Source: a virus. From it: a stretch of 30,647 bases of DNA. Positions within the stretch are counted from its first letter, which is position 1. The number at the start of each line of letters is the position of its first letter. Under the pieces are notes generated by a model. The model saw nothing but the letters and a program-made list of their open reading frames with translations, was not told where the DNA came from and searched no databases. This document shows, piece by piece, positions 22,227 through 29,005 of this stretch. The DNA lies in the IMG/VR virus record IMGVR_UViG_3300042346_000135, positions 1 through 30,647 of that record; one strand, 5' to 3'. The position numbers and the translations under genes are program-made.

Positions 22227-22486
22227 CACTCTACCTTTTTAGTTTGAGGTTTTGGTGTTTCTTGGGGTATATCGAGTGCCTGTGTCATTAAACTGTCGAT
22301 ATTGAGGATGTCGTTTGACATCCCCGTCACTCGTTTATCAAGTTGCTTAATAATACCTATTAGACTTTTAATCTTTTCAAGCACACTATCAAGCAGAAAC
22401 TTTAGCGTCAGAAATACAAAGTACATCCCAAGGCAGGATGAACCAATGGGAAATCCAACATCAGTTATAAGTTGAAGGATTTCCAT
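22226..22486 (-). CDS. Holin-like small membrane protein (first of a related pair)
   Basis: An 86-aa protein with one transmembrane segment (GFPIGSSCLGMYFVFLTLKF, about residues 11-30), then a charged helix (LIGIIKQLDKRVTGMSNDIL) and a Pro/Lys C-terminal tail. Shared positions with the following gene include the GFPI-x-S start, the glycine/aromatic face of the membrane helix, the LI-x-x-I spacing and a conserved Asp. The pair probably arose by duplication. They may act as holin and antiholin, or form a mixed lesion; which is which cannot be told from sequence. Confidence 0.6.
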   Translation of the reverse strand: MEILQLITDVGFPIGSSCLGMYFVFLTLKFLLDSVLEKIKSLIGIIKQLDKRVTGMSNDILNIDSLMTQALDIPQETPKPQTKKVE

Positions 22487-22494
22487 AGACTACA

Positions 22495-22641
22495 TTACTC
22501 CACTGGTTCTTCTACGGATTGACTATCAGTTTGCTGTTTTAAATCAACAAGCAGGGGATATGCACCCGACGAAGTTGGGAGTTGACCTAACATACTTAAT
22601 ATTGCATTTGCTGATTCTTCAGATAAATTCCAAGTAATCAT
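22495..22641 (-). CDS. Small 48-aa phage protein
   Basis: A short gene: ATG at 22641 overlaps the upstream TAA as TAATG, and TAA lies at 22495-22497, 8 nt before the next start. The product begins MITWNLSEESANAILSMLGQ, then LPTSSGAYPLLVDLKQQ, with an acidic tail. The N-terminal W-N-L-S, helix, LP, helix pattern resembles tiny conserved proteins found near tail and lysis genes of many phages, function unknown. Exact fit between neighbours and coupling support that it is translated. Confidence 0.65.
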   Translation of the reverse strand: MITWNLSEESANAILSMLGQLPTSSGAYPLLVDLKQQTDSQSVEEPVE

Positions 22642-22946
22642 TAGTTGCTCCAAGGTGTGCCGTTAGACAGTACAACTTTTTGATTCTCAATATGAGCCGC
22701 TAATTCCGAATCTGCTAACGCTTCAGACTGTGTACCCACTAGATTTTTAATCCATGCAATAACATCTGCTTTTGATAGTTTATCGTAATCAATGACTGTG
22801 CCTTTAGGTGCAGGCAAACCTGTAATAGAGTTAACCGTTACGCTGTCTGTGCCGTTTGATGCTGTGATAGTAAATTGCACTTGGTTCACAATACCGTTTT
22901 GGTCGCGTTGCAAGTTAGTTGGTTCGTATGTGTATGTTGTTGTCAT
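22641..22946 (-). CDS. Conserved phage protein, possible tail-fibre-associated
   Basis: A 101-aa protein with AGAGGA upstream of its ATG. The first half is beta-rich (IVNQVQFTITASNGTDSVTV). It is followed by YDKLSKADVIAWIKNLVGTQ, a helical segment, then an acidic helix and PWSN at the C-terminus. The combination of a strand module and a helical 'work on W-IK' segment recalls small proteins encoded next to phage tail fibres, some of which aid fibre assembly, but I recognise no defined family with certainty. It sits 16 nt after the fibre stop. Confidence 0.65.
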   Translation of the reverse strand: MTTTYTYEPTNLQRDQNGIVNQVQFTITASNGTDSVTVNSITGLPAPKGTVIDYDKLSKADVIAWIKNLVGTQSEALADSELAAHIENQKVVLSNGTPWSN

Positions 22947-22962
22947 GAGTATTTCCTCTTAA

Positions 22963-24879
22963 TTAAACTGAAGTGATTGTTTGCCATGCCGCACCAGAGT
23001 AGACGCAGAGTTTAGCTAATGTTGTATCAAAAACCATTAAACCTGCCGCAGGTGACGCAATGGCGTTTTTTTGCGTAGTTGTCATATTAGGCATTCTCAC
23101 GCCTTTTGTCGTTGACTGTACATCAAGAATGGCGGATGCGTTAGGTGAAGCTGTACCAACCCCCAAACTCCCAGCCAAATAGTTATCAGCCGTTCCTGCC
23201 ATATAGAGATTATATCTGCCTGTACCATAGGGTATAGCACCGTAAAAGCCGTAGTTGTTTGTTGCGCTAGTAAAAGCCCCTGTTGTGTAACCAGTCATTG
23301 TGCCTATAGATGAGCCTGCGCCAAGAGAGTCTAGCGTTATGTTATACCCAGTTACACTACCTATACTTGCTGCCGCTGCTGTAGATATACCCGTATAATT
23401 GAACGTAGCCGTAGCAGTAGAGTCTGTTGCTATAGTTGCTTGATTTACAAATCCATATGTATTTGTCGCACCTGTTAATGTTTTTGCAAGCCTAAAATTT
23501 TGTCCGGTAGCGGCACCGCTGCCTATATTAAGTGTACCAGCCAAATAATTATCAGCCGTTCCTGCCATATAGAGATTATATCTGCCTGTAGCAAACGCTA
23601 TACCACCGTAAAATCCGTAGTTGTTGGTTGCGCCTGTGAGCGATGCTGACACATTAAAACCAGTTTGAGTAGTTACAGTTGACCCTGAGACTGTGCTTTG
23701 ACTAGCATAATAGTGAATCAGCTCACCTAATGTTGAGCCTGTTTGTAATGATAAATTACTTGCGTACCCAAATGCCGCGTTTGTAACATCTGTCATAACT
23801 TGAGCGGATACCCAAGACCCATAAGCTACTGTGCCACCGGTTATATTTTTTCCTATGGTTGCCGAAGCTATCGAACTTGCAGACCCTCCTATTCCAAAGT
23901 TTCCCGAAGAAGTAACAAGCATTTTTAAACTGTTATTCACATACCATTGATGTCCCGCGTATGCACCATAAGCCATCTTGCCATTTAATGATATTGAAGT
24001 AGACGTTGACGTGGGGGCAGAATCATAGATGCCCCAAATAGCATTGTAGTCGCCTATTGACGTACTAGCATCTGAATCACCTCCTAACATTAAACTAAAT
24101 AACCTTGGTGTTGCAGTGTTAGATGCCGCTCTTACTATACTAAACGGACAAAAATTCCAATCTAATCCGCTAGTAATTTTTGACACAGCAGAAGCTGTAT
24201 TTCCTCCAAGCTGTAGTCCCCCAGACACAACTAACGCTGAACTAGAAGTGGAAGATAATGTAACTTGCGCAGGGAAAGTTGGGTTTGATGCAAATACCGC
24301 TACGCCTGTGCCTGTTTTATCTGTTAATGCTGCAGCGAGGTTTGCGCTAGTGAAAGAACCTAAAGAAGCTGCATTACCAATAGAAGTTATAGCACCAGTA
24401 AGATTGGCGTTGATAGTTGCTGTGCCAGTCGTGTTTCCTGTCCCACCATTTAAAATAGGTAAAACCCCTGAAATAGTATTAGGGGTTACCTCAACAAAGT
24501 CTGAGCCGTTCCAAGCTACTATAGATGTTTTACCAGAAGCAATCGTTACGCCTGTGGTCGCAGCGCCTTTAAGCACTACAGCCGCGTTTGACTGGTTAAT
24601 TACAATGTAGGCTTTACTTAAGCTAGGTGCAATAATATTGCGTGATACACCAGGTGAGCCTGTTGGGATAAGAATGGCTTTTCGTGCTTCGTTTGTCGCG
24701 CCAGACCCCGTTGTTGAAAGAGTCCAATTTGCAGAAAGTACAGAAGCCGTAGCAACTCCTGCAACAGAGTCTTCAACAAGTTGAGTTACGCTAGTATTAA
24801 CTGTATCGCCCCATGTCCCAGCTTCTGTACCTGAGACGGGTTGGGCAAGCCCTAAAAGTGTTGTGTAATTAACTGTCAT
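22963..24879 (-). CDS. Tail fibre protein
   Basis: A 638-aa protein, Ser/Thr/Gly/Asn-rich throughout. The N-terminus (MTVNYTTLLGLAQPVSGTEA, then GTWGDTVN) is a typical virion-attachment start of phage fibres. The segment GVLPILNGGTGNTTGTATIN is a common collar/fibre motif, followed by long beta-helix-like stretches. Two copies of a TNNYGFYG...GRYNLYMAGTADNYLAG module are present, with a third partial copy (TNTYGFVNQ). The C-terminus (SPNASAILDVQSTTKGVRMP, then VYSGAAWQTI) is the usual distal domain of receptor-binding fibres; no intramolecular chaperone protease motif is visible. It should bind the host surface. Starts 4 nt after the upstream stop. Confidence 0.85.
   Translation of the reverse strand: MTVNYTTLLGLAQPVSGTEAGTWGDTVNTSVTQLVEDSVAGVATASVLSANWTLSTTGSGATNEARKAILIPTGSPGVSRNIIAPSLSKAYIVINQSNAAVVLKGAATTGVTIASGKTSIVAWNGSDFVEVTPNTISGVLPILNGGTGNTTGTATINANLTGAITSIGNAASLGSFTSANLAAALTDKTGTGVAVFASNPTFPAQVTLSSTSSSALVVSGGLQLGGNTASAVSKITSGLDWNFCPFSIVRAASNTATPRLFSLMLGGDSDASTSIGDYNAIWGIYDSAPTSTSTSISLNGKMAYGAYAGHQWYVNNSLKMLVTSSGNFGIGGSASSIASATIGKNITGGTVAYGSWVSAQVMTDVTNAAFGYASNLSLQTGSTLGELIHYYASQSTVSGSTVTTQTGFNVSASLTGATNNYGFYGGIAFATGRYNLYMAGTADNYLAGTLNIGSGAATGQNFRLAKTLTGATNTYGFVNQATIATDSTATATFNYTGISTAAAASIGSVTGYNITLDSLGAGSSIGTMTGYTTGAFTSATNNYGFYGAIPYGTGRYNLYMAGTADNYLAGSLGVGTASPNASAILDVQSTTKGVRMPNMTTTQKNAIASPAAGLMVFDTTLAKLCVYSGAAWQTITSV
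23171..23590 (-). repeat. Duplicated fibre segment (two ~54-nt copies)
   Basis: Copies at about 23171-23224 and 23537-23590 differ at only one position (AGTT versus AATT near the start). They encode the YNLYMAGTADNYLAG part of the fibre. The flanking TNNYGFYG codons are also similar but more diverged, indicating a duplicated fibre module. Confidence 0.85.
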
Positions 24880-24883
24880 GTTT

Positions 24884-25393
24884 TTAACCTAGTGTGTTAA
24901 TGGGTGTCCAAATTGCGTCTTGTGTTGTAGTAATCGGTGCCCAGTTAGCAGTTTGTGTATCATCTATATCCTCCCATAAAAACCGCGAAGTTAATGAGCT
25001 TGTTGCTACTACCGTTTCATTTATATTACTAACGTACGTACCTTGTGCACTAACTACATCTATTGCGCTTACAGATTCAACGACATTTGAAAGATATGTA
25101 GCCGCTACAGATACTGAATCCAAAGCAGTTATAGACTCTAATAAAGTAGTAGATATTATTATAGTGTCTGTTTGACTATCAGTTGCTGATACCGACTCGC
25201 TAATAGACGGACTTAGTATTATTATCCCTGTTTGGGAGTCAGTTACGGTTACCGTTTCAGTTAAACTTACTAAGGCGTTTAGTAGTGCAGTCTGAGTATC
25301 CGTTGCTGTAACAGCTTCCGTAATAGAATCCACATAACCAGAACCACTCCATGCCGATACCCCCCAACCTCCGCTACCCCAACCGCCAGCCAC
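24884..25393 (-). CDS. Virion surface protein with six 20-residue beta repeats
   Basis: A 169-aa protein. It opens with a Gly/Trp segment (AGGWGSGGWGVSAWSGSG), similar to one inside the stabilisation protein. Residues 24-143 consist of six consecutive repeats of exactly 20 residues, consensus [IVL]xE[ST]V[ST]ATDSQT followed by eight variable, largely hydrophobic residues. The C-terminus DDTQTANWAPITTTQDAIW has two further W-x-P-I repeats. The pattern suggests a regular beta solenoid or fibrous shaft. No family is recognised with certainty. It lies directly upstream of the tail fibre, with a 4-nt gap, so a tail-appendage role is likely. Confidence 0.7.
   Translation of the reverse strand: MAGGWGSGGWGVSAWSGSGYVDSITEAVTATDTQTALLNALVSLTETVTVTDSQTGIIILSPSISESVSATDSQTDTIIISTTLLESITALDSVSVAATYLSNVVESVSAIDVVSAQGTYVSNINETVVATSSLTSRFLWEDIDDTQTANWAPITTTQDAIWTPINTLG
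24965..25324 (-). repeat. Six tandem 60-nt (20-aa) diverged repeats
   Basis: The 20-residue period is exact over six units in the protein (residues 24-143), although DNA identity between units is low. Each unit carries an E-[ST/A]-[VI]-x-A/V-x-D core. High divergence with strict length points to an old, structurally constrained repeat, unlike the near-identical arrays further left. Confidence 0.8.
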
Positions 25394-25402
25394 AAGAGTT
25401 TC

Positions 25403-25897
25403 CTACACTGATGCTGTATAAGTTACAAGCAGTGAATCGCCTGAAATAACCGCACGCGAAGTTGCAAAACTCCCTGCTGAGTAAAGAGTTCCAGTAGTAC
25501 CGCCTTTAGTGTTATTGTTAACTAATAACGCCCCCGCAATAGTAGCTGTAGCGTTAATATTAAATGTAGCTGGCGAACTTGAAATAGAATTAGTAGGAGT
25601 AGGTGTACCAAATGTTGCTTGAGGTCTAGTGGCGTTAGAGTAAGCAGTGCTTTCAGTCCATCCTGCATGAGAGCTTATAGTATCTGCATCCGCATAAGTT
25701 GGTGAAGTGGCGCCGTTTACAAGCCCTAAATACCATGCAGTTGTCTGAGTACTTGAGGCAAGGTATACATTTAATAAGTTAGCCTTACCTACAGTTACAA
25801 CAAGATTCTCAATTAAATCTTCCCATTTTAAATTTCCATTAGCATCAAGGCACTTTACTTCATACCGTCCTGTTGCATTTACTGATTCTATATACAT
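25403..25897 (-). CDS. Conserved phage virion/tail protein
   Basis: A 164-aa beta-rich protein. Landmarks are the N-terminal GRYEVKCLDANGNLKWEDLI, then VTVGKANLLNVYLASS, AWYLGLVNG, SSHAGWTE, and a second domain ATIAGALLVNN ending GDSLLVTYTASV. This sequence of short motifs (W-E-x-x-x-N-x-V-T-x-G, then WYLGL, then shagW-E, then aGA-x-L) is one I associate with a phage structural family encoded among tail or head-decoration genes; its exact role is not known to me. It sits between two other surface-type proteins with gaps of about 9 nt. Confidence 0.7.
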   Translation of the reverse strand: MYIESVNATGRYEVKCLDANGNLKWEDLIENLVVTVGKANLLNVYLASSTQTTAWYLGLVNGATSPTYADADTISSHAGWTESTAYSNATRPQATFGTPTPTNSISSSPATFNINATATIAGALLVNNNTKGGTTGTLYSAGSFATSRAVISGDSLLVTYTASV

Positions 25898-25906
25898 ATT
25901 TAGTAC

Positions 25907-26323
25907 CTAATTAGATGACCGGATGATGGCAGAAGTCGCTGTATTCGCCGGAAAAGTTATTGTAAAAGTTGAATTTGTTACCTTATCACTACCAAAGTCT
26001 AATACAGCAACAGAGCGATTAGCTTTAGAGCTATTATATATCAACGCGCCACGTACTGTGAAACTTGCTGAAGTCCACGATATATTATCAAAGCTAATAT
26101 ACGCAACACCACTTGCTGAACTGACTATAGGGTTAACTAAAGACTTACCACCTGCTGTATATCCAGTGCTCGTAATCTCACCTGTAGCAGTGTAAGCAGT
26201 GGTATCTTGATTCAGCGTAGCGTTAGCGGTGTACAGAGCAATTTTAAACGTATCCGTAGTGAAATTATGGATAGCCTCGTAAAGCTCTTTTTTAAAGCTA
26301 GTTGTTTGGCCTTGTACTATCAT
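25907..26323 (-). CDS. Conserved phage virion/tail protein
   Basis: A 138-aa protein whose ATG overlaps the stop of the adaptor gene as ATGA. Landmarks: TSFKKELYEAIHNF (helix), TFKIALYTANATLNQDTTAY, GYTAGGKSL, ISFDNISWTSASFTVRGALI, and a final beta strand TFTITFPANT. The pattern (short helix, K-x-ALYT, W-x-x-A-S-F-T-x-R-G-A-x-I-Y) recurs in small phage structural proteins next to head-tail adaptors. A beta-sandwich decoration or tail component is likely; no enzymatic features are seen. Confidence 0.7.
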   Translation of the reverse strand: MIVQGQTTSFKKELYEAIHNFTTDTFKIALYTANATLNQDTTAYTATGEITSTGYTAGGKSLVNPIVSSASGVAYISFDNISWTSASFTVRGALIYNSSKANRSVAVLDFGSDKVTNSTFTITFPANTATSAIIRSSN

Positions 26324-26982
26324 CTAACAGGTATCCTTGCTTGACCGTTACGGTACGCATCGCCTCTGTCTTTGCCCGTAGCTAATGTATTGAGTAAGTT
26401 CATAGCTTCTTCGTAGCGTTGACGATAAGTTGTCATAATGTCTGCATCGCCTTTAAGGAACGTGTACGCTTCTAATATAGAGCCATACAGCAACGCAGAG
26501 TCAAAGTTTTCACCTAGCCATGTATTACCACCAGACTCTTCACTTGTAATAGAAGGCGGGTAGTAGAAGTAGTGAAGCTCTGTTTCATACTGCACATCAG
26601 GTGTAGGCCCTAAGATAAACGTCAATTCGTTTATATCATTAGACTGCGGTCCAAAGATAGCATAATACTTAGGTGTTCCATAACTCGTTGGGCTTGGGTA
26701 AGCTTCGTGGATGAAGTTAACGTCTTTGTTTAAAAGGTAGGTGTACTCACCGGATGTAGGGTCAATAACCGCAATAGAGTAGGCCGATAAAAAGTCATTC
26801 GGGCATTGCAGGTATTTATTGTGTAGAGTAACTACACCCGTGACGTTTTTACGCAAGTCTGGAAGCTGTATTGAATTGTAAATACGCTGCTCCGCCTCTT
26901 GAATAAAGAGGTTAACTTGCGCAGTAGAAAACGTGTTCTCTACATAGTCTTGAATTGCTGCTGCCAGTTCTGCGTAAGTCAT
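26320..26982 (-). CDS. Head-tail adaptor protein (SU10-adaptor-like)
   Basis: A 220-aa protein. The N-terminal helix (FSTAQVNLFIQEAEQRIYN) and LPDLRKN, the middle strands (YLQCPNDFLSAYSIAV), the ELHYFYYPPSI strand, and the C-terminal helices (SALLYGSILEAYTFLKGD, then YRQRYEEAMNLLNTLATG) match the layout of podoviral head-tail adaptors of the SU10 type, which bind below the portal and extend the channel. It ends in an ATGA overlap with the next virion gene and follows a tiny basic gene by 3 nt. Confidence 0.7.
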   Translation of the reverse strand: MTYAELAAAIQDYVENTFSTAQVNLFIQEAEQRIYNSIQLPDLRKNVTGVVTLHNKYLQCPNDFLSAYSIAVIDPTSGEYTYLLNKDVNFIHEAYPSPTSYGTPKYYAIFGPQSNDINELTFILGPTPDVQYETELHYFYYPPSITSEESGGNTWLGENFDSALLYGSILEAYTFLKGDADIMTTYRQRYEEAMNLLNTLATGKDRGDAYRNGQARIPVR

Positions 26983-26985
26983 AGC

Positions 26986-27123
26986 TTATGCCATCGGTCC
27001 GCGTGCGATTTTACCTTTCGTTGCAGCGCCATTACCACGAGTTTTAATACCAGACGTTTTAATGCCTGTCTGTGGATAGCCTGCTACTTTAGGAGTAGGT
27101 TCTGTTTTAATTTTGCCTGTCAT
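26986..27123 (-). CDS. 45-aa basic protein with shared C-terminal Gly/Lys motif
   Basis: A short gene with ATG at 27121-27123 and TAA at 26986-26988, 9 nt after the zinc-ribbon gene and 3 nt before the adaptor gene. The product begins MTGKIKTEPTPKVAGYPQTG and ends in TRGNGAATKGKIARGPMA. This tail matches the C-termini of the 219-aa and >318-aa proteins at 29002-30647 (RGDGxAxKGxTxGK). The very basic, disordered product may bind DNA or a virion surface; its function is unknown. Exact packing between neighbours and the shared tail argue that it is real. Confidence 0.65.
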   Translation of the reverse strand: MTGKIKTEPTPKVAGYPQTGIKTSGIKTRGNGAATKGKIARGPMA

Positions 27124-27132
27124 GGTAGTTCT

Positions 27133-27540
27133 CTAAGTTGTGATTGTAACAGTGCCAACAGACGCGATGGCAACAAGGTAATTAGGTGTAAGTACTGCAT
27201 CAAACTGTGAAGCGCCACCAACTGGTGCCCAACCCCATTGAAATACACGACTTCCGTCTGTCGGTACGCCGTTATCCGTTAAGGTCAATTGTAACCCATT
27301 TAGACCTGCTTGGTAATAGCTTGTATCGGGTCTGGGATTACGTAAAGCCTGTGGGTCAAAAATTGGATATAGACCAAGTAGTAACTGTGGGTGATCATAA
27401 TCCCAACAACTCTTACAGACAAGTATGTTAGTTACTTTAGTCTTAACCGTTAATTTCTTAAGGTCTTTTAACTGAAACCTTTGAGAGCACCTATCGCAAA
27501 ACGCATGACTCCACTTACCTGAAGAGTATTTAACTGACAT
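27133..27540 (-). CDS. Zinc-ribbon phage structural-region protein
   Basis: A 135-aa protein. An N-terminal zinc ribbon is formed by C15, C18, C42 and C45 (AFCDRCSQRF and VCKSCWDYDHP). It is followed by DPQALRNPRPDTSYY and a C-terminal beta region (GGASQFDAVLTPNYLVAIAS). This domain order is familiar from small proteins near the head-tail genes of environmental phages; the function is unknown. Its start lies inside the 3' end of the homing endonuclease gene (11-nt overlap), with AGGGGA just upstream, so the ribosome site is within endonuclease coding sequence. Confidence 0.75.
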   Translation of the reverse strand: MSVKYSSGKWSHAFCDRCSQRFQLKDLKKLTVKTKVTNILVCKSCWDYDHPQLLLGLYPIFDPQALRNPRPDTSYYQAGLNGLQLTLTDNGVPTDGSRVFQWGWAPVGGASQFDAVLTPNYLVAIASVGTVTITT

Positions 27541-28126
27541 CTAAGTCCCCTACAAATTCTGGGTATCTACGTGCGTATTCCACTTTCCAAGTATCCCCGT
27601 AATTTCTCTTTATATTTGAAATTCGCCCTGCGCGTTTTCTGTTTTCTATTTGCTCAGGTGTACATTTATACCCTTTGTTATAGGCATTACCTTTTCGAGC
27701 ATTTATAGACTTTTCTCTGTAGCTTGGGTCTGCCCATAATGCTTTAGTACGTTCAGCTTTCTTTTTACGTTCTTCATCAGTAAATGCAATTCTACCATCA
27801 TTCCGCTTCATTGTATTTTCTGTAGGATTTAATGCCCCTATACAACTAGCTTCATAAAAATTTAAATTTTCTTTAGCACAGATGATTAGTACTTTTATAT
27901 CAAATGCTGACGCGCCATGCTGATGATACGTCTTGCTAAAATTGTCATATGTGGTTACTTGTTCGTTATTGTGCATACTACTTAGGTGTTGTCCTAGTCT
28001 ATTTCTAATGTTTGTAGAACTACCTATATACGTTCTATTAGTAACCGTATCTGTAATCATGTATACACCACTAACGCTACCAACTGTAAATGACGCTAAT
28101 CTATTATCTTTATATTGATTTGCCAT
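27530..28126 (-). CDS. GIY-YIG homing endonuclease
   Basis: A 198-aa protein from the ATG at 28126, chosen because AGGAGG lies just upstream (28131-28136); the frame is open further to 28222 but has no ribosome site there. GIY-YIG motifs: GVYMI (20-24), TYIGSS (32-37), then R41/R43 and H47, and NFYEASCIGALNPTEN with the metal-binding Glu and conserved Asn. The second half (DEERKKKAERTKALWADPSY and KCTPEQIENRKRAGRIS) is a NUMOD/intron-endonuclease-type DNA-binding tail. The enzyme makes site-specific breaks that spread its own gene. It is freestanding, inserted in the late operon between adaptor-like and zinc-ribbon genes; neither neighbour is interrupted. Confidence 0.92.
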   Translation of the reverse strand: MANQYKDNRLASFTVGSVSGVYMITDTVTNRTYIGSSTNIRNRLGQHLSSMHNNEQVTTYDNFSKTYHQHGASAFDIKVLIICAKENLNFYEASCIGALNPTENTMKRNDGRIAFTDEERKKKAERTKALWADPSYREKSINARKGNAYNKGYKCTPEQIENRKRAGRISNIKRNYGDTWKVEYARRYPEFVGDLDVS

Positions 28127-28196
28127 AACCCCTCCTATATTTAGAAAGGGATACTTTACCACATCAGTCACATTATTGTCCACATCAATCACATAA
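28127..28196 (-). promoter_or_regulatory. Leader of the homing endonuclease gene with direct repeat
   Basis: This 70-nt spacer is the longest gap in the late operon. On the - strand two 13-nt copies, GTGAtTGATGTGG and GTGAcTGATGTGG (28180-28192 and 28159-28171), lie 21 nt apart, about two helical turns. A weak sigma70-like pair (TGGACA, 18 nt, TAAAGT) overlaps them. A strong AGGAGG ribosome site precedes the ATG. The repeat could be an operator for a private promoter; this is tentative. Confidence 0.4.
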
Positions 28197-28937
28197 CTAA
28201 ACGTGCATAATCCGTGGAACAAACCGATTACTCGCTTTCTCTCTGTCTTCTGAGAGTGCCAAGTCTAACTGTTGCTCATACTCCCCTTTAAGCATTTGAA
28301 TACGGCTAGGGTCTACGCCAGCAAGCTTCATACTAAGATAAAAAGCTAATCCTGCTACCATCGCATTCAATAAACGGAACGGGATATCTTGTGTGTTTAC
28401 TGCATTTCCAGCATCTTGCATCCTGCGTAGTCGCCAGTAAACAAAGTAATAATAAGGTGCTTCGGCTGTGCCTTGGTCTGGTGTAGGCCATATATTAATC
28501 TGTGGAGCTTTAGTAACTGTAGTTGCACCGTCAGGGTAAGTTGCTCCTGTGCGGCGGTTAATCCATACTTGAATTGGTCTACCCCGTGCATTCTTATTAG
28601 GAATTGTAGAGTAAGTCGATTCAGAGATACGAGAAATATTAATATCTACTTGATTTTGCCCTGTGCCTGTACGTACTACATGGTCAAGTAAATCAACAGT
28701 GTCTATAGGTAGGTCATAAGCAATTTGACCCGGTATGAGCGAAATGGGTACAGCACACTGTTCAATTGTCCATAAATTAATACCTCTGTTTGCAAACTCT
28801 ACTAAGAGTAAGTTTAGAGAACGTCTAGCTGTGCGCATATCGTAACCGCTGCGAAGCTCTTGTCCGCAGCGCTCAAACGCCTCTTCTACGAGGTCACCTA
28901 AATCAAGGTTAAAGTTTGCTGTACCCGATGTCGTCAT
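28197..28937 (-). CDS. Putative head-tail connector/adaptor protein
   Basis: A 246-aa protein whose ATG overlaps the stop of the micro-ORF as TAATG. Landmarks: LGDLVEEAFERCGQELRSGY, TARRSLNLLLVEFANRGINL, WTIEQ, a PISLIPGQIAYDLPIDTVDL strand pair, ISESTYSTIPNKNARGRP, and C-terminal helices with LLNAMVAGLAFYLSMKLAG. I recognise this as a common podoviral connector-region family, encoded next to head-tail adaptors; it is comparable in role to P22 gp4 or T7 gp11. It shares the helix-sandwich-helix layout with the 220-aa adaptor downstream, so the two may form successive rings under the portal. Confidence 0.65.
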   Translation of the reverse strand: MTTSGTANFNLDLGDLVEEAFERCGQELRSGYDMRTARRSLNLLLVEFANRGINLWTIEQCAVPISLIPGQIAYDLPIDTVDLLDHVVRTGTGQNQVDINISRISESTYSTIPNKNARGRPIQVWINRRTGATYPDGATTVTKAPQINIWPTPDQGTAEAPYYYFVYWRLRRMQDAGNAVNTQDIPFRLLNAMVAGLAFYLSMKLAGVDPSRIQMLKGEYEQQLDLALSEDREKASNRFVPRIMHV

Positions 28938-29005
28938 TATTTTTTACCTTTTCGTCCAGGGAGTTTTTTAGGATTAACTGCTCCCATACCTCTGCAGGGT
29001 CTCAT
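28937..29005 (-). CDS. 22-codon basic micro-ORF
   Basis: The ATG at 29005 overlaps the upstream stop as ATGA, and its TAA (28937-28939) overlaps the next ATG as TAATG, so the frame exactly fills the space between two genes. The product is MRPCRGMGAVNPKKLPGRKG followed by KK: strongly basic, with an MRPxRGMGA start that I associate with N-termini of longer phage proteins in similar positions. It may be a functional micro-protein, a trimmed remnant of a longer gene, or only a coupling device for the connector gene. Confidence 0.55.
   Translation of the reverse strand: MRPCRGMGAVNPKKLPGRKGKK

Noticed and set aside
24116-24610. + strand frame of 164 codons
   Set aside because: Fully antisense to the tail fibre, without a ribosome site or recognisable domain; long because the fibre is poor in codons whose complement is a stop.
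28127-28222. Upstream start of the homing endonuclease at 28222
   Set aside because: It would overlap the connector gene, lacks a ribosome site, and adds residues outside the GIY-YIG domain; the ATG at 28126 has AGGAGG.
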